Of a DNA stretch of 64,000 nt, positions 43,091 through 52,166 are shown in pieces. Under the pieces are notes generated by a model, which was not told the DNA's origin, searched no databases, and saw only the letters and a program-made list of their open reading frames with translations. The stretch is from Azonexaceae bacterium s22 (GTDB lineage: Bacteria; Pseudomonadota; Gammaproteobacteria; Burkholderiales; Rhodocyclaceae): contig WYCU01000002.1 in NCBI GenBank assembly GCA_016617495.1, positions 275,538 through 339,537 of the forward strand, written 5' to 3'. The first letter of the stretch is position 1. Every line of letters begins with the position of its first letter. The position numbers and the translations under genes are program-made.

Positions 43091-43357
43091 TTATACTTCG
43101 TCGGGAGCGAACGCACGGATGCCCAAGGCATGAACATGACCGCGCATCAAATCACCCACCGCCTCATAGACGATCCGGTGACGCTTGACGGTATTGTGAC
43201 CGGCAAACACCGGCGAGACTATGGTGATTTTGTAATGGCCGCCATCCCGCGCCCCGGCATGGCCGGCATGCAGGTGCGATTCATCCTCGATTTCCAGCTT
43301 TTGGGGGTGGAGCGCCATCAGGCGCTGGCGCAACAATGCCGCGGTTTCGCTGCTCAC
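43091..43357 (-). CDS. bolA: BolA family protein
   Basis: An 88-residue BolA-fold protein ([63 protein letters not shown]...[12 protein letters not shown]) of the family that partners monothiol glutaredoxins in FeS handling. The proposed GTG start at 43357 overlaps the yciI stop by four bases (GTGA) and gives the family length. The longer frame to 43531 lies inside yciI and is a shadow. Confidence 0.88.
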   Translation of the reverse strand: MSSETAALLRQRLMALHPQKLEIEDESHLHAGHAGARDGGHYKITIVSPVFAGHNTVKRHRIVYEAVGDLMRGHVHALGIRAFAPDEV

Positions 43358-43656
43358 GCCGGCAGGGCCTTTTTGAACGGTTTGACCGTGACCTTGGCAT
43401 AAACGCCTGCAGCCACGTAAGGATCGGCATCGGCCCAGGCCTGGGCTTCGGCTAGCGAAGGAAATTCCGCGACGATGATGCTGCCGGAAAAACCGGCCGG
43501 TCCGGGGTCCGGCGAGTCGATAGCCGGGCACGGACCGGCGAGAATCAGGCGAGCTTCGGCCTGCAGTGCGAGCAGGCGTTCCAGATGGGCAGGGCGGGCT
43601 GCAAGACGCTGATCCAGCGTACCGGGGTGGTCTTCACCGATAAAGACGTAGAGCAT
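43354..43656 (-). CDS. YciI-like protein
   Basis: A 100-residue YCII-domain protein ([44 protein letters not shown]... [33 protein letters not shown]). The fold contains the typical His and Asp pair ([14 protein letters not shown]). Function uncertain. It begins one base after the yciB stop and is coupled to bolA. Confidence 0.9.
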   Translation of the reverse strand: MLYVFIGEDHPGTLDQRLAARPAHLERLLALQAEARLILAGPCPAIDSPDPGPAGFSGSIIVAEFPSLAEAQAWADADPYVAAGVYAKVTVKPFKKALPA

Positions 43657-44262
43657 TTACGATTTGTCCTCGACATATTTCGACAGCATCATGCCTTGCC
43701 CCAGCACAAACAGGAGCAGCAGGCCCATGCCGCCGAAGAGTTTGAAGTTGACCCACGTATCCGTGGAGAAATTGAAGGCGACGAACAGATTCAGCGCGCC
43801 CATGAACAGGAAAAAAGCCACCCACGACAGGTTCATTCGGCCCCAGACCGGTTCCGGCAGCGTCAGTTGCTCGCCCAGCATGGCCTTGACCGGGTTCTTT
43901 TTCAGGATCAGCGCGGCAAACGCCATGCTGCCGGCAAACACCCAGTAAAGAATGGTCGGCTTCCATTTGATGAAGGTTTCGTCCTGAAAGATCAGCGTCA
44001 GGCTGCCGAATACCACGACCAGCACCAGACTGACCCACAGCATCTTGTCTACCTTGCCATGGCGGAAGCGTACCCAGGCAATCTGGGCAATTGTGGCGAC
44101 GATGACCACCACCGTGGCCAGCAGAATCGGCGCCTGCTTGGCATCCACCGCGCCGCCGAGCAAGGCATTGAGCCAATTGGCGGCGAAATCGGGGTGTTTC
44201 TCCGAATACTTGAAGGTAACGAAGAAGAGAATGACAGGGAAAAGGTCGAATAAGAGTTTCAT
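43657..44262 (-). CDS. yciB: YciB inner-membrane protein (septation protein A family)
   Basis: A 201-residue protein with five to six helices, starting [21 protein letters not shown] and containing [18 protein letters not shown] and [40 protein letters not shown], the YciB/IspA signature. It is linked to cell-envelope synthesis and septation. First gene of the yciB-yciI-bolA-ppiC run. Confidence 0.94.
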   Translation of the reverse strand: MKLLFDLFPVILFFVTFKYSEKHPDFAANWLNALLGGAVDAKQAPILLATVVVIVATIAQIAWVRFRHGKVDKMLWVSLVLVVVFGSLTLIFQDETFIKWKPTILYWVFAGSMAFAALILKKNPVKAMLGEQLTLPEPVWGRMNLSWVAFFLFMGALNLFVAFNFSTDTWVNFKLFGGMGLLLLFVLGQGMMLSKYVEDKS

Positions 44263-44271
44263 GGCGGCGGA

Positions 44272-44934
44272 TTATATCGGCAGGCGCAGATGGACGGCAG
44301 CCGCTGCAGAATTCGCATCCGGCTGATGCGGCACGATGCCGAGCAGGGGCGCTGCAATGCGTTCGCGCAGTGCAGCGATGTTTTCCTCGGGCCGCGACAT
44401 GGCCGGATCGACACGGTTCGCCACCCAGCCCGCCAGCGTCAGGCCGCGCGCGGCAATGGCTTCGAGGGTGAGCAAGGCGTGGTTGATGCAGCCCAGGCGC
44501 AGGCCAACCACCAGAATCACCGGCAGGCCCAGCGCAACGGCCAGATCGGCGCTATCGCCATCGGCCCCCAGCGGCACGCGAAACCCGCCGACACCTTCCA
44601 CGATCAGCAGATCGGCTTGCGTGCGGGCGGCCTCGCATGCTTCCAGAATTGGCGCAAACGAAATCGGCCGCCCTTCCTCGGCCGCCGCGATGTGCGGGGC
44701 AATGGGGGAGCGGTAACGGTAGGGATTCAGCACCGGCTCCGCCAAGGCCAAGCTGCTGGCAGCACGGATGGCTTCGACATCGTCGTTGCGCCCGAGATCG
44801 TCAGTTCCCGCGGCCACCGGCTTGATGCCGACGGCCGAGCGACCGTCCATTCGGGCACGATGAAGCAGGGCGCAGGTAATGAAGGTTTTACCGATTTCGG
44901 TATCGGTGCCGGTGAGGAAGTACGCAGAGGACAT
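44272..44934 (-). CDS. bioD: Dethiobiotin synthetase
   Basis: A 220-residue ATPase that closes the ureido ring of dethiobiotin from diaminopelargonic acid and CO2. It has the P-loop GTDTEIGKTFITCAL, the Lys in GIKPVAAG, VEGVGGFRVPLG and VANRVDP. It lies nine bases upstream of yciB on the same strand, apart from the other bio genes at 46345-53504. Unlike bioA, bioF, bioH and bioC it carries no copy of the dispersed motif. Confidence 0.95.
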   Translation of the reverse strand: MSSAYFLTGTDTEIGKTFITCALLHRARMDGRSAVGIKPVAAGTDDLGRNDDVEAIRAASSLALAEPVLNPYRYRSPIAPHIAAAEEGRPISFAPILEACEAARTQADLLIVEGVGGFRVPLGADGDSADLAVALGLPVILVVGLRLGCINHALLTLEAIAARGLTLAGWVANRVDPAMSRPEENIAALRERIAAPLLGIVPHQPDANSAAAAVHLRLPI

Positions 44935-45015
44935 GCGGGATGGTGCAGGTAGGGCAAAGGTGCAAGGGTAACGCCTTTGTCCCGGTTAATCGATGTTTGG
45001 TTCTCGAAGCGTGCT

Positions 45016-45642
45016 TCAGGAAAGGTCTCCGAACCGCCGTTGGAGATGGGCTCGATGTTCGACATCGGTCTGGCGCGTCAGCGCCAAGCGCAGGCATTCC
45101 AGACGGCCAACGCAGAACTGCATCCGGTTTTGCGTCATCACCTCGGTGTCCAGTCGATACAACATCGAAATGAACTCCGGCAAAGTAAACACCCCTGCCG
45201 GGCGTGCGGTCTTGAATTCGGCCGTTCCAGCAAAAATCACCGCTCCTCGAATGTGTTCTGATGGCAAAAAATCGAGCGCGGATTCGATGGCCTTGATGTG
45301 CTTGTGGTTCTGATACAGCGGATTCTGGAAGCGGAATTTGCTCCGATAGCGTACTTGTGTCCATTCCCCTCGACGGGCATCGCCAAAAATCCAGCCTTGG
45401 TAATCCTTGGTCTCGATGACGAAAACGCCATATCGGGAGACCAGCACATGGTCAATCTGCGTCGTGCCGTCGGCGGTTGGCAAGGTCACGTTATTCAACA
45501 AATGCCAATGGTCGCCGCCACAGGCTTGCTGAATGGCTTGCCGAACCCGTACTTCACCCAGATTTTGCAGTTGATGTGCGCGGTACCGTCCGGCCGAATA
45601 GCCGAGCAAGGCGGCCAGGCCGATGAAAATCCAGGTGAGCAT
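45016..45642 (-). CDS. NERD domain protein
   Basis: A 208-residue protein with an N-terminal membrane segment (MLTWIFIGLAALLGYSAG) and a nuclease-related domain (HLLNNVTLPTADGTTQIDHVLVSRYGVFVIETKDYQGWIFGD, with the D...E-x-K nuclease-like residues). NERD proteins are of unknown role, possibly DNA-processing. It follows the RDD gene by three bases. It ends 81 bases before the bioD start, an open stretch with no gene. Confidence 0.85.
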   Translation of the reverse strand: MLTWIFIGLAALLGYSAGRYRAHQLQNLGEVRVRQAIQQACGGDHWHLLNNVTLPTADGTTQIDHVLVSRYGVFVIETKDYQGWIFGDARRGEWTQVRYRSKFRFQNPLYQNHKHIKAIESALDFLPSEHIRGAVIFAGTAEFKTARPAGVFTLPEFISMLYRLDTEVMTQNRMQFCVGRLECLRLALTRQTDVEHRAHLQRRFGDLS

Positions 45643-45645
45643 CGG

Positions 45646-46110
45646 TCAGGCGTCCGGGAAACTCACCGCTTCCGGACCACGGTATTTGGCACGTACGACC
45701 ACCGTGTTCGCCAGCTTGTCATGCCACCCCTGCTTCTTGCGGTCAAAACCAACCCAAAAAATGCCCAAGCCGAGTGGAATGCTGGAAACGATGTAGCCAA
45801 GGTAACGTTTGATACCCTGGCCAATCGAAAGCGCTTTTCCGGTGCTTGCATCCACCACGCGCAAGGAAAAGGCAGCTTTGCCCGGTGTGGCTTGCCGTTG
45901 TGTCCAGAACCAGACGACCGCGACCGCAGGAAGAACCCACGAAATGAGGAAATCGGCAGGGCCGGCAAGCAGTTTTTCGGATTCGAAATATTTCCAGCCA
46001 TAGATCGAAACCAGCAGCGGAAAGGTGACGATGACGATGAGCAGCGAGTCGATGAGTGTCGCGGCAACGCGGACCCAAAAACCGGCATATTCAAGTTGTG
46101 ATTCGTTCAT
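45646..46110 (-). CDS. RDD family membrane protein
   Basis: A 154-residue protein with three membrane helices. FWVRVAATLIDSLLIVIVTFPL begins with the Arg-x(5)-Asp RDD pattern, followed by TPGKAAFSLRVVDASTGKALSIGQGIKRYLGYIVSS. RDD proteins are small membrane proteins, some implicated in ion transport. The ATG at 46110 (MNESQLEYAGF) is preferred over a longer frame to 46254. It is co-transcribed with the NERD gene. Confidence 0.85.
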   Translation of the reverse strand: MNESQLEYAGFWVRVAATLIDSLLIVIVTFPLLVSIYGWKYFESEKLLAGPADFLISWVLPAVAVVWFWTQRQATPGKAAFSLRVVDASTGKALSIGQGIKRYLGYIVSSIPLGLGIFWVGFDRKKQGWHDKLANTVVVRAKYRGPEAVSFPDA

Positions 46111-46344
46111 GGAAATTTCGTGGGAATCTTGGTCTGTCGATCCTGTGCTCGACGCCGTTGAAGGCTTTAATCGTGGGCGTTGTCTGTCGATTACAAAAGG
46201 GCGCAGGTATTGGCCACCAATGCTAACGGAAACGCGCAGCGCAGCCATCCTCACAGAACTATCAGGTGGGTTCTGGAGGCTCTTGGGGAGTAGCCCGGAT
46301 GTGCGTCCCGCTCAGTCGGCTGAAACGCAAAAGTTGCTTGCGCC

Positions 46345-47112
46345 CTAGGTCGCCGCGTACAGGTAAACCACGTCGTACGTCAGCGGTAGCCCTGCTGGCG
46401 TACGCAGGGTTTCACAGGCAGTTTCGGCGCGGGCGAAGGCGGTGCGGCTGAGGAGGGTGGTGCGGCGGCCTTCGCCGAGTTGGTTGGCCCCGATGGCTTT
46501 GACGGCTTTGAGCAGGCTGCGGAAATTCGGGTAGTGGGCGATTTCGGTGCTTTTTTGGACGTCGACCGCGACAAATCCGTTTTCGGCAGCCAGGTGGGCC
46601 ACTTCATCGGGGGTGTGGAAGCTCAACGTATGGCGGTGGGTGTCGACGTCCGCGAAGGCCGTGCGCAGTTCGTGGAAGGTGGCCGGGCCGAGGGTGGCGA
46701 GCGCGACATGGCCGCCGGGGCGCAGCACGCGGCGGGCTTCGTGCAGGGTTTGCCGCAGGTCGCACCATTGAACGGCGAGGCTGGACCAGTAGAGATCGAG
46801 GCTGCTGGCGGCGAGCGGGAGGTGTTCGAGGTCGGCGGCGAGGCGGCAGCAGGGGGCGCCGATGCGTTCGAGCATGGCTGCGGAGAAGTCGAGCGCGACG
46901 GCGTGGGCGTGCGGATAGCGGGCTTGCAGCAGTTGCTGGGCGAAGCCGGTGCCGCAGCCGGCATCGAGCAGGCGCTGGATGCGGCCGTCGTTTTCCGGCA
47001 GGCCTTGGGCGAGTTGAAGGCAGATGCGGCGCTGGACTTCGGCGGCGCTGTCGTAAGTCGGGGCGGCGCGCTCGAACGATTGGCGGATGCGTGCCTTGGC
47101 GGGTTTAGTCAT
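46345..47112 (-). CDS. bioC: Malonyl-ACP O-methyltransferase (biotin synthesis)
   Basis: About 255 residues, SAM-dependent: RIRQSFERAAPTYDSAAEVQRRICLQLAQGL is the BioC N-terminus and LLDAGCGTGFAQQLL the AdoMet motif. It methylates malonyl-ACP to disguise it for pimelate chain synthesis. It overlaps bioH by eight bases. The dispersed motif at 46561 reads FVAVDVQKS in its reading frame. It is the last gene of the vapB-vapC-bioF-bioH-bioC chain. Confidence 0.93.
   Translation of the reverse strand: MTKPAKARIRQSFERAAPTYDSAAEVQRRICLQLAQGLPENDGRIQRLLDAGCGTGFAQQLLQARYPHAHAVALDFSAAMLERIGAPCCRLAADLEHLPLAASSLDLYWSSLAVQWCDLRQTLHEARRVLRPGGHVALATLGPATFHELRTAFADVDTHRHTLSFHTPDEVAHLAAENGFVAVDVQKSTEIAHYPNFRSLLKAVKAIGANQLGEGRRTTLLSRTAFARAETACETLRTPAGLPLTYDVVYLYAAT
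46561..46575 (+). repeat. Dispersed 15-bp motif, copy 11
   Basis: GTCGACCGCGACAAA (last base differs), preceded by CTTTTTTGGAC, within bioC, reading FVAVD. Confidence 0.78.
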
Positions 47113-47818
47113 GCAGGAAGGCGCGCACGGTGGCGAGGAATTCGTCCGGGCGGGAGATGAAGGGGGCGTGGGCGCATTCGGCAAAGGCGGCAAGACGCGC
47201 GTTGGGTAGCGCGGCCGCCAGCGCTTCGGCGGCGCCGAGGGGCATGAGCGGGTCGTTGGTGCCGTGAATAAGGAGGGTCGGTGCGCTGATTTGCGGGAGC
47301 TGTGGGCGCAGATCGACGTCGCGCAGCCAGTCGAGCCCGGTGGCGAGAACTGGCGTCGCAGGGCGTGGATCGGCAAGTTGCAGCAGTTCCTGGGTGACGG
47401 CCTTGGCGCGGGCGTCGCCGCGGTTAAAGCCGCCGACGAAGCGCGGCAGCATGGCTTCGATGTCGGCGATGACGGCGGCGCTGAATTCGGCCAGCATGTC
47501 GGGCGGCATGGCATGCGGCCAGCCGTCGCGCTGGATGAAGGAGGCGGTAGCGGCCACGAGTACCAGTTTGCCGACCTTGGCCGGATGGCGTGCGGCGACG
47601 GCCAGCGCAAGCTGCGCGCCGAGCGACCAGCCGGCGAGCGTGGCGCCTTCGGGGAGGCTGGCGGCGACAGCGTCGGCAGCGGCCTCGAAATCGGTGATCA
47701 ACGGGGTATCACCGTAACCGGGCAGATCGAAAAAGCGGCCTTGCAGGGCGTTGACCGCGACATTGAGCGGGCCGCGGCCAATACACCAGCCGGGAATGAA
47801 AACGAGGGGGGCGGTCAT
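47105..47818 (-). CDS. bioH: Pimeloyl-ACP methyl ester carboxylesterase
   Basis: A 237-residue alpha/beta hydrolase. It has LVFIPGWCIG (oxyanion region), the nucleophile in GWSLGAQLALAVA, the Asp in HGTNDPLMPL and His in ECAHAPFISRPDEF. It removes the methyl group that ends the BioC-primed cycle. The start overlaps bioF's stop by four bases (ATGA). A dispersed-motif copy at 47750 reads NVAVN. Confidence 0.92.
   Translation of the reverse strand: MTAPLVFIPGWCIGRGPLNVAVNALQGRFFDLPGYGDTPLITDFEAAADAVAASLPEGATLAGWSLGAQLALAVAARHPAKVGKLVLVAATASFIQRDGWPHAMPPDMLAEFSAAVIADIEAMLPRFVGGFNRGDARAKAVTQELLQLADPRPATPVLATGLDWLRDVDLRPQLPQISAPTLLIHGTNDPLMPLGAAEALAAALPNARLAAFAECAHAPFISRPDEFLATVRAFLHD
47750..47764 (+). 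repeat. Dispersed 15-bp motif, copy 12
   Basis: GTTGACCGCGACATT (two differences), near the 5' end of bioH, reading NVAVN. The weakest copy. Confidence 0.6.
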
Positions 47819-48990
47819 GCGAATTCCTTGAGCGCGTTGATCAGGGTGGCAATGTCGGCTTCGCTGTGCGCGGCGGAAACGGAGATGCGCAGGCGCGCCG
47901 TGCCTTTGGGTACGGTGGGCGGACGGATGGCCGGAGTCCACAGGCCTTTTTCCCAAAGGGCGCGGGACAGCGCCAGCGCGGCTTCGTTGTCGCCAACGAT
48001 GAGTGGCTGGATGGCGGTGGCCGAAGGCAGGAGCTGCCACGGCAAACCGGCCAGACCCTCGCGTAGCTGGGCGATGCGGGCGAACAGCGTGGCGCGCAAG
48101 GCGTCGCCATGGCGAATGATTCCCAGGCTCTTTTGCAGGGCGCAGGCGATGGCTGGCGGGGCGGCGGTGGTAAAGATGTAGCTGCGGCCCTTGTTGAGCA
48201 GGTAGTCGATGGCAAGCTGCGACCCGGCGACGAAGGCGCCGCCGACCCCAGCCGCCTTGCCCAGCGTCCCCATAAGCAGGATGCGCTGCGCCGTCGGCAG
48301 GCCGAAATGCGCGAGGCTACCCTGGCCGTGCGGGCCGAGCACGCCAAAGGCGTGGGCGTCGTCGATGACCAGCCAGGCGTCGTAACGTTTGGCAAGCTGG
48401 TAGAGCAGGGGCAGCGGCGCAAGGTCGCCATCCATGCTGAAGACGCTGTCGGTGACGATCAGTTTGTTTTGCGCCGTGCTTTGGGCCAGCAGACGTTCCA
48501 GCGCGGCCAAGTCGCCATGCGGATAGCGCTGGACATCGGCACCGTTGGCCTTGGCCAGTTGCATGGCGTCGATCAGCGAGGCGTGGTTGAGCTTGTCGGC
48601 GAAAACGGCGTCGCCGCGCCCGGCGAAGGTGGGCGTGACGGCAAGGTTGGCGAGGTAGCCGGTGGAAAAGGTGAGCGTGCGCTCGAAGCCGGTAAAGGCG
48701 GCCAGCGCCTGTTCCAGCGCCTCGTGCGGGGTCAGGTGGCCGCTGACCAGATGCGCGGCACCGCTGCCGGCGCCCCAGCGTAGCGCGCCGTCGGCCATGG
48801 CTTGGGCGATGTCGCGATTGTCGGCGAGGCCGAGATAATCGTTGCTGGCGAAATTGAGCACTTTTTTGCCGTCGACCGTGACAATCCGCCCGCAGGGCGA
48901 TTCGAGCACGCGGCGGCGGCGAGCCAGGCCGGCGGCGGCGATTTCGTCGAGTTCGGCGGCGAGGCGGGTGTTGAGTCGGGATTCATTCAT
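47815..48990 (-). CDS. bioF: 8-amino-7-oxononanoate synthase
   Basis: A 391-residue PLP enzyme joining pimeloyl-ACP and alanine. It has NFASNDYLGLADN, HASLIDAMQLAKANGADVQRYPHGD, the DDAHAFGVLGPHGQG segment and the PLP lysine in GTLGKAAGVGGAF. The start overlaps the vapC stop by four bases (ATGA), tying it to the upstream toxin-antitoxin pair. The motif copy at 48871 (one base off consensus) reads IVTVDGKK at residues 36-43, a position naturally rich in such residues in BioF. Confidence 0.94.
   Translation of the reverse strand: MNESRLNTRLAAELDEIAAAGLARRRRVLESPCGRIVTVDGKKVLNFASNDYLGLADNRDIAQAMADGALRWGAGSGAAHLVSGHLTPHEALEQALAAFTGFERTLTFSTGYLANLAVTPTFAGRGDAVFADKLNHASLIDAMQLAKANGADVQRYPHGDLAALERLLAQSTAQNKLIVTDSVFSMDGDLAPLPLLYQLAKRYDAWLVIDDAHAFGVLGPHGQGSLAHFGLPTAQRILLMGTLGKAAGVGGAFVAGSQLAIDYLLNKGRSYIFTTAAPPAIACALQKSLGIIRHGDALRATLFARIAQLREGLAGLPWQLLPSATAIQPLIVGDNEAALALSRALWEKGLWTPAIRPPTVPKGTARLRISVSAAHSEADIATLINALKEFA
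48871..48885 (+). repeat. Dispersed 15-bp motif, copy 13
   Basis: GTCGACCGTGACAAT (one difference), preceded by ACTTTTTTGCC, within bioF, reading IVTVD. Confidence 0.75.
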
Positions 48991-49400
48991 GGCACGGCAA
49001 CCCAGTTTTCGATTTGCAAGCCGGGTACGCGGGCGAATTCGCGTTCGTTATGCGTGACCAGAATCCAGCCTTCAGCCCGGGCGTGGGCGGCGAGCCAGAG
49101 GTCGTTGTTACCGATTGGTGTTCCCTGTCGCTGCAAATGGGCGCGAATTTGCCCGTAATGCTCGCCTGCGGCTTCGGGTAGGGCGCAGACGGGGACCGTG
49201 CGCTCAAGTTGTGCGACAACGGCGATGGATCGCTCACGTGACTGGCTTTTTTCTGCACCGAATCTTAATTCGCCGAGCGTAACGACTGACATCGCCAGTT
49301 CCTGAATGCTGTGCCGGGCAAAGCGTTCACGTACGGCAGCCGGATTATGTTTGGCAATGTAAATGCAGATGTTGGTATCGAGAAGGTAGCGCGTACTCAT
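48987..49400 (-). CDS. vapC: VapC-type PIN ribonuclease toxin
   Basis: A 137-residue PIN-domain protein. Acidic site residues are Asp8 (YLLDTNICIYIAK), Glu44 (TLGELRFGAEKS) and Asp100 (PIGNNDLWLAAHARA), matching tRNA-cleaving VapC toxins. Its first base coincides with the last base of the vapB stop codon, and it overlaps bioF by four bases at the other end, so toxin output and biotin-gene translation may be linked. Confidence 0.92.
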   Translation of the reverse strand: MSTRYLLDTNICIYIAKHNPAAVRERFARHSIQELAMSVVTLGELRFGAEKSQSRERSIAVVAQLERTVPVCALPEAAGEHYGQIRAHLQRQGTPIGNNDLWLAAHARAEGWILVTHNEREFARVPGLQIENWVAVP

Positions 49401-49630
49401 CAGAAAGATTCGCGTTCCTGAGGGGGGGTATCCTCGCGACCTTCGGCAAGAAAATCTGCGGGTAGTTGCGTTAACAAATCGAAGACCGCAGCCGCATTGG
49501 CCGGTACTTCGCGCAGGATGATTTCGTTGCCACGCCTGAAAATCTCGACTTGCTCCACGTTCAAGCGGAACTCCTTGGGCAGGCGAACAGCCTGGCTGTT
49601 GCCAGACTGGAAGACGCGGGCGTAAGTCAT
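49400..49630 (-). CDS. vapB: VapB-type antitoxin (AbrB/MazE fold)
   Basis: A 76-residue antitoxin with the swapped-hairpin DNA-binding motif ARVFQSGNSQAVRLPKEFRL and an acidic C-terminal toxin-binding tail (LPADFLAEGREDTPPQERESF). It would neutralise VapC and repress its own promoter. The ATG at 49630 is preferred; a TTG at 49648 would add six residues. It overlaps vapC by one base. Confidence 0.9.
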   Translation of the reverse strand: MTYARVFQSGNSQAVRLPKEFRLNVEQVEIFRRGNEIILREVPANAAAVFDLLTQLPADFLAEGREDTPPQERESF

Positions 49631-49777
49631 GGGAGTCTCGCTGGACAAAAATGTATATACCTCAAGTTTATACGTTTAGCGCCGGCAAATCTACGGGGAG
49701 ATGCAACGGTCAGTCACGAGTCCGAAGCGAAGCATTAGAAGCATTAACATCGCACCTGTTCAACGACAAGGAAAACC

Positions 49778-50998
49778 ATGCCCTTTCAAACCCAGAATGT
49801 GCCGGACGGCAAGCCGATCAAGCTGTGGACCGAAGGCGTCCCGGTTGAGGATGAGGCGCGCCAGCAGTTGATGAACACGGCGCGCATGCCGTTCATCTTC
49901 CGCCATCTGGCGGTGATGCCGGACGTGCATCTGGGCAAGGGCTCGACCATCGGCAGCGTGATCCCGACGCGCGGGGCGATCATCCCGGCAGCCGTGGGCG
50001 TCGACATTGGTTGCGGGATGATGGCGGCACGCACCACGCTGACGGCGGCCGATCTGCCGGACAATCTGCACGGCCTGCGCTCAGCCATCGAGGCGGCAGT
50101 GCCGCACGGGCGTACGCCGCCTCGGCAAAACCGGCGCGACAAGGGCGCCTGGGAGCAGCCGCCCGCCGAAGTCGACACGGCGTGGCGGCGCCTGCAACCC
50201 GGTTTCGAGCGCATTGCGGGCAAATATCCGCAATTGTTCAAGACCAATAACCACAAGCATCTCGGCACGCTGGGTACCGGCAATCATTTCATCGAAGTCT
50301 GCCTCGATGAAGCAGGGCGCGTGTGGTTCATGCTCCATTCCGGTTCGCGCGGTGTGGGTAATGCCATCGGCAATCTGTTCATCGAACTGGCACAGGCGGA
50401 CATGCGGCAACACATCGCCCAGCTACCGGACAAGGATCTCGCCTATTTCAAGGAAGGGGCGGCGCATTTCGACGACTATGTGGAAGCCGTGGGCTGGGCT
50501 CAGGATTACGCGCGAACGAACCGCGAGGTGATGATGCACCACGTGGTCGCCGCCGCCCGGCGGATCATCGCCAAGCCATTTGCCCCCGATGTCGAAGCGG
50601 TGAATTGCCACCACAACTACGTGCAGCGGGAGACGCATTTCGGCGCTGAGGTGCTGGTCACGCGCAAGGGTGCGGTGTCCGCGAAAAAGGGCGAACTGGG
50701 CATCATTCCCGGCTCGATGGGGGCGCGCAGCTACATTGTGCGTGGGCTGGGCAACGCGGATTCATTTTGCTCGTGCAGCCACGGCGCCGGCCGGGCGATG
50801 AGCCGCAACGAGGCGCGCCGCCGTTTCACCGTCGACGACCAGATTCGCGCCACGGCCAATGTCGAGTGCCGCAAGGATGCCGAGGTGATTGACGAAATCC
50901 CGATGGCCTACAAGGACATCGAAGCCGTGATGAAAGCGCAGCGCGACCTCGTGGAAGTCGTGCATACGCTGCGGCAGGTGGTGTGCGTGAAGGGCTAG
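49778..50998 (+). CDS. rtcB: RtcB-type RNA ligase
   Basis: A 406-residue RNA ligase joining 2',3'-cyclic phosphate or 3'-phosphate ends to 5'-OH with GTP and manganese. Visible are MPDVHLGKGSTIGSVI, VGVDIGCGMMA (Mn-binding Cys), GTLGTGNHFIEV, HSGSRGVG, NCHHNYVQRE, IPGSMGARSYIVRG and the guanylylated His in CSHGAGRAMSR. A good ribosome site precedes the ATG. It is divergent from vapBC, with no rtcA next to it. Confidence 0.95.
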   Translation: MPFQTQNVPDGKPIKLWTEGVPVEDEARQQLMNTARMPFIFRHLAVMPDVHLGKGSTIGSVIPTRGAIIPAAVGVDIGCGMMAARTTLTAADLPDNLHGLRSAIEAAVPHGRTPPRQNRRDKGAWEQPPAEVDTAWRRLQPGFERIAGKYPQLFKTNNHKHLGTLGTGNHFIEVCLDEAGRVWFMLHSGSRGVGNAIGNLFIELAQADMRQHIAQLPDKDLAYFKEGAAHFDDYVEAVGWAQDYARTNREVMMHHVVAAARRIIAKPFAPDVEAVNCHHNYVQRETHFGAEVLVTRKGAVSAKKGELGIIPGSMGARSYIVRGLGNADSFCSCSHGAGRAMSRNEARRRFTVDDQIRATANVECRKDAEVIDEIPMAYKDIEAVMKAQRDLVEVVHTLRQVVCVKG

Positions 50999-51004
50999 GT
51001 GCGG

Positions 51005-52114
51005 CTAGCGCGGCTGGCTGCGAAAGCCGCGCAAGTGACGCCGCTCGGTCTTGTCGGCGTACATCGAGGCGTCCGCGGCGGCGATCAAGGCATCGGCGTT
51101 GGTGTCGGGTGTGGCCGCAGCCCATCCGACGCTGGCGGAGACCAGCAGATGGCCGCCCGGCAGGCCGGTTAGCACGGCGCCCAGGTCGGCAGCCATCGCG
51201 GGCAGCGCATCGGCTTGCAAGCCCGGGCAAACCACGGCGAATTCGTCGCCGCCCAGTCGGCCGCAGTGCCAACCGGGGCGCAGCCAGGCCCGGATGCGTC
51301 GGGCTGCTTCCTGCAGGGTTTCGTCGCCGGCAGCATGGCCGTGCTGATCGTTGACGGCCTTGAAGCCATCCAGATCGAGCAGCATGACGCCGAGTGGCGT
51401 GCCGTGCGCTGCCGCATCGTCCACGGCTTTTTCGAGCACGCGGTAAAGGCCGGCGCGATTGAGCAAGCCGGTCAGCGCATCGGTGATGGAGAGCGCGATG
51501 GCCTTGCGGCGCGCGCGATTCATTTCAAACAGGATCAGGAAGAAATTGACCAGAGAGAGCAGGAAGGCGAACGCCTGCGCCAGCCGTAGCCGGGCGATTG
51601 CCGCCACCGACTGGTGCTGCAGCTCGCTGGTGAGCTGGTTCATGGCATCGAGAATGGTCAGGTTGCGCTCGACGATGAACTGGGCGAAGCGTTCAAGCTC
51701 GTGCCCGCCAGCAGGCACGCTGGGCCACGGTTCGAGCATGCCGCGCACGTCGCCGACCAGTAGCGCGGCGCGTCCCGAGGCCGGCTCGAGATAGGCGGTC
51801 TTGCCATCGCCGCCCACTGTGTCACCACCCTCGGCAAAGGCTTTCAGGGTGCGGCGGAAGAGGGCGTAGGCTTCGCTGGCTTCCCGAACGGCATCGGCGT
51901 GCTGGGCCTCGTTCAGGTTGGCCTTGGTGGCCAGCAGACTGGCTTTGGTGACGCGCTGGGAAAGCATGCGCTGGCGGCCGGCGAGGTTGATGGCGACTGC
52001 ATCGGATTCGACCTGCCGGGCAATCTGGAAGTTGAACGCCAGCACGCCCAGGTCGAGCACGACGAAGGCGGCAATGGCGAGGATCAGGCGGCGATTTCTC
52101 GGATGAGCGGTCAC
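51005..52114 (-). CDS. Membrane diguanylate cyclase with PilJ-type sensor
   Basis: A 369-residue protein. Its N-terminal helix (RLILAIAAFVVLDLGVLAFNF) is followed by a PilJ-type periplasmic domain (INLAGRQRMLSQRVTKASLL) to about residue 185, a second helix, and a GGDEF domain (ITDALTGLLNRAGLYR, LDLDGFKAVNDQHGH, RLGGDEFAVV). The intact GGDEF motif predicts c-di-GMP synthesis. It is convergent with rtcB, with six bases between the stops. Confidence 0.9.
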   Translation of the reverse strand: MTAHPRNRRLILAIAAFVVLDLGVLAFNFQIARQVESDAVAINLAGRQRMLSQRVTKASLLATKANLNEAQHADAVREASEAYALFRRTLKAFAEGGDTVGGDGKTAYLEPASGRAALLVGDVRGMLEPWPSVPAGGHELERFAQFIVERNLTILDAMNQLTSELQHQSVAAIARLRLAQAFAFLLSLVNFFLILFEMNRARRKAIALSITDALTGLLNRAGLYRVLEKAVDDAAAHGTPLGVMLLDLDGFKAVNDQHGHAAGDETLQEAARRIRAWLRPGWHCGRLGGDEFAVVCPGLQADALPAMAADLGAVLTGLPGGHLLVSASVGWAAATPDTNADALIAAADASMYADKTERRHLRGFRSQPR

Positions 52115-52166
52115 GGCAAAGTCAAAGGCAAATGCGTTTTGACTAATCGTAGGTCGCCCGGAGCAC

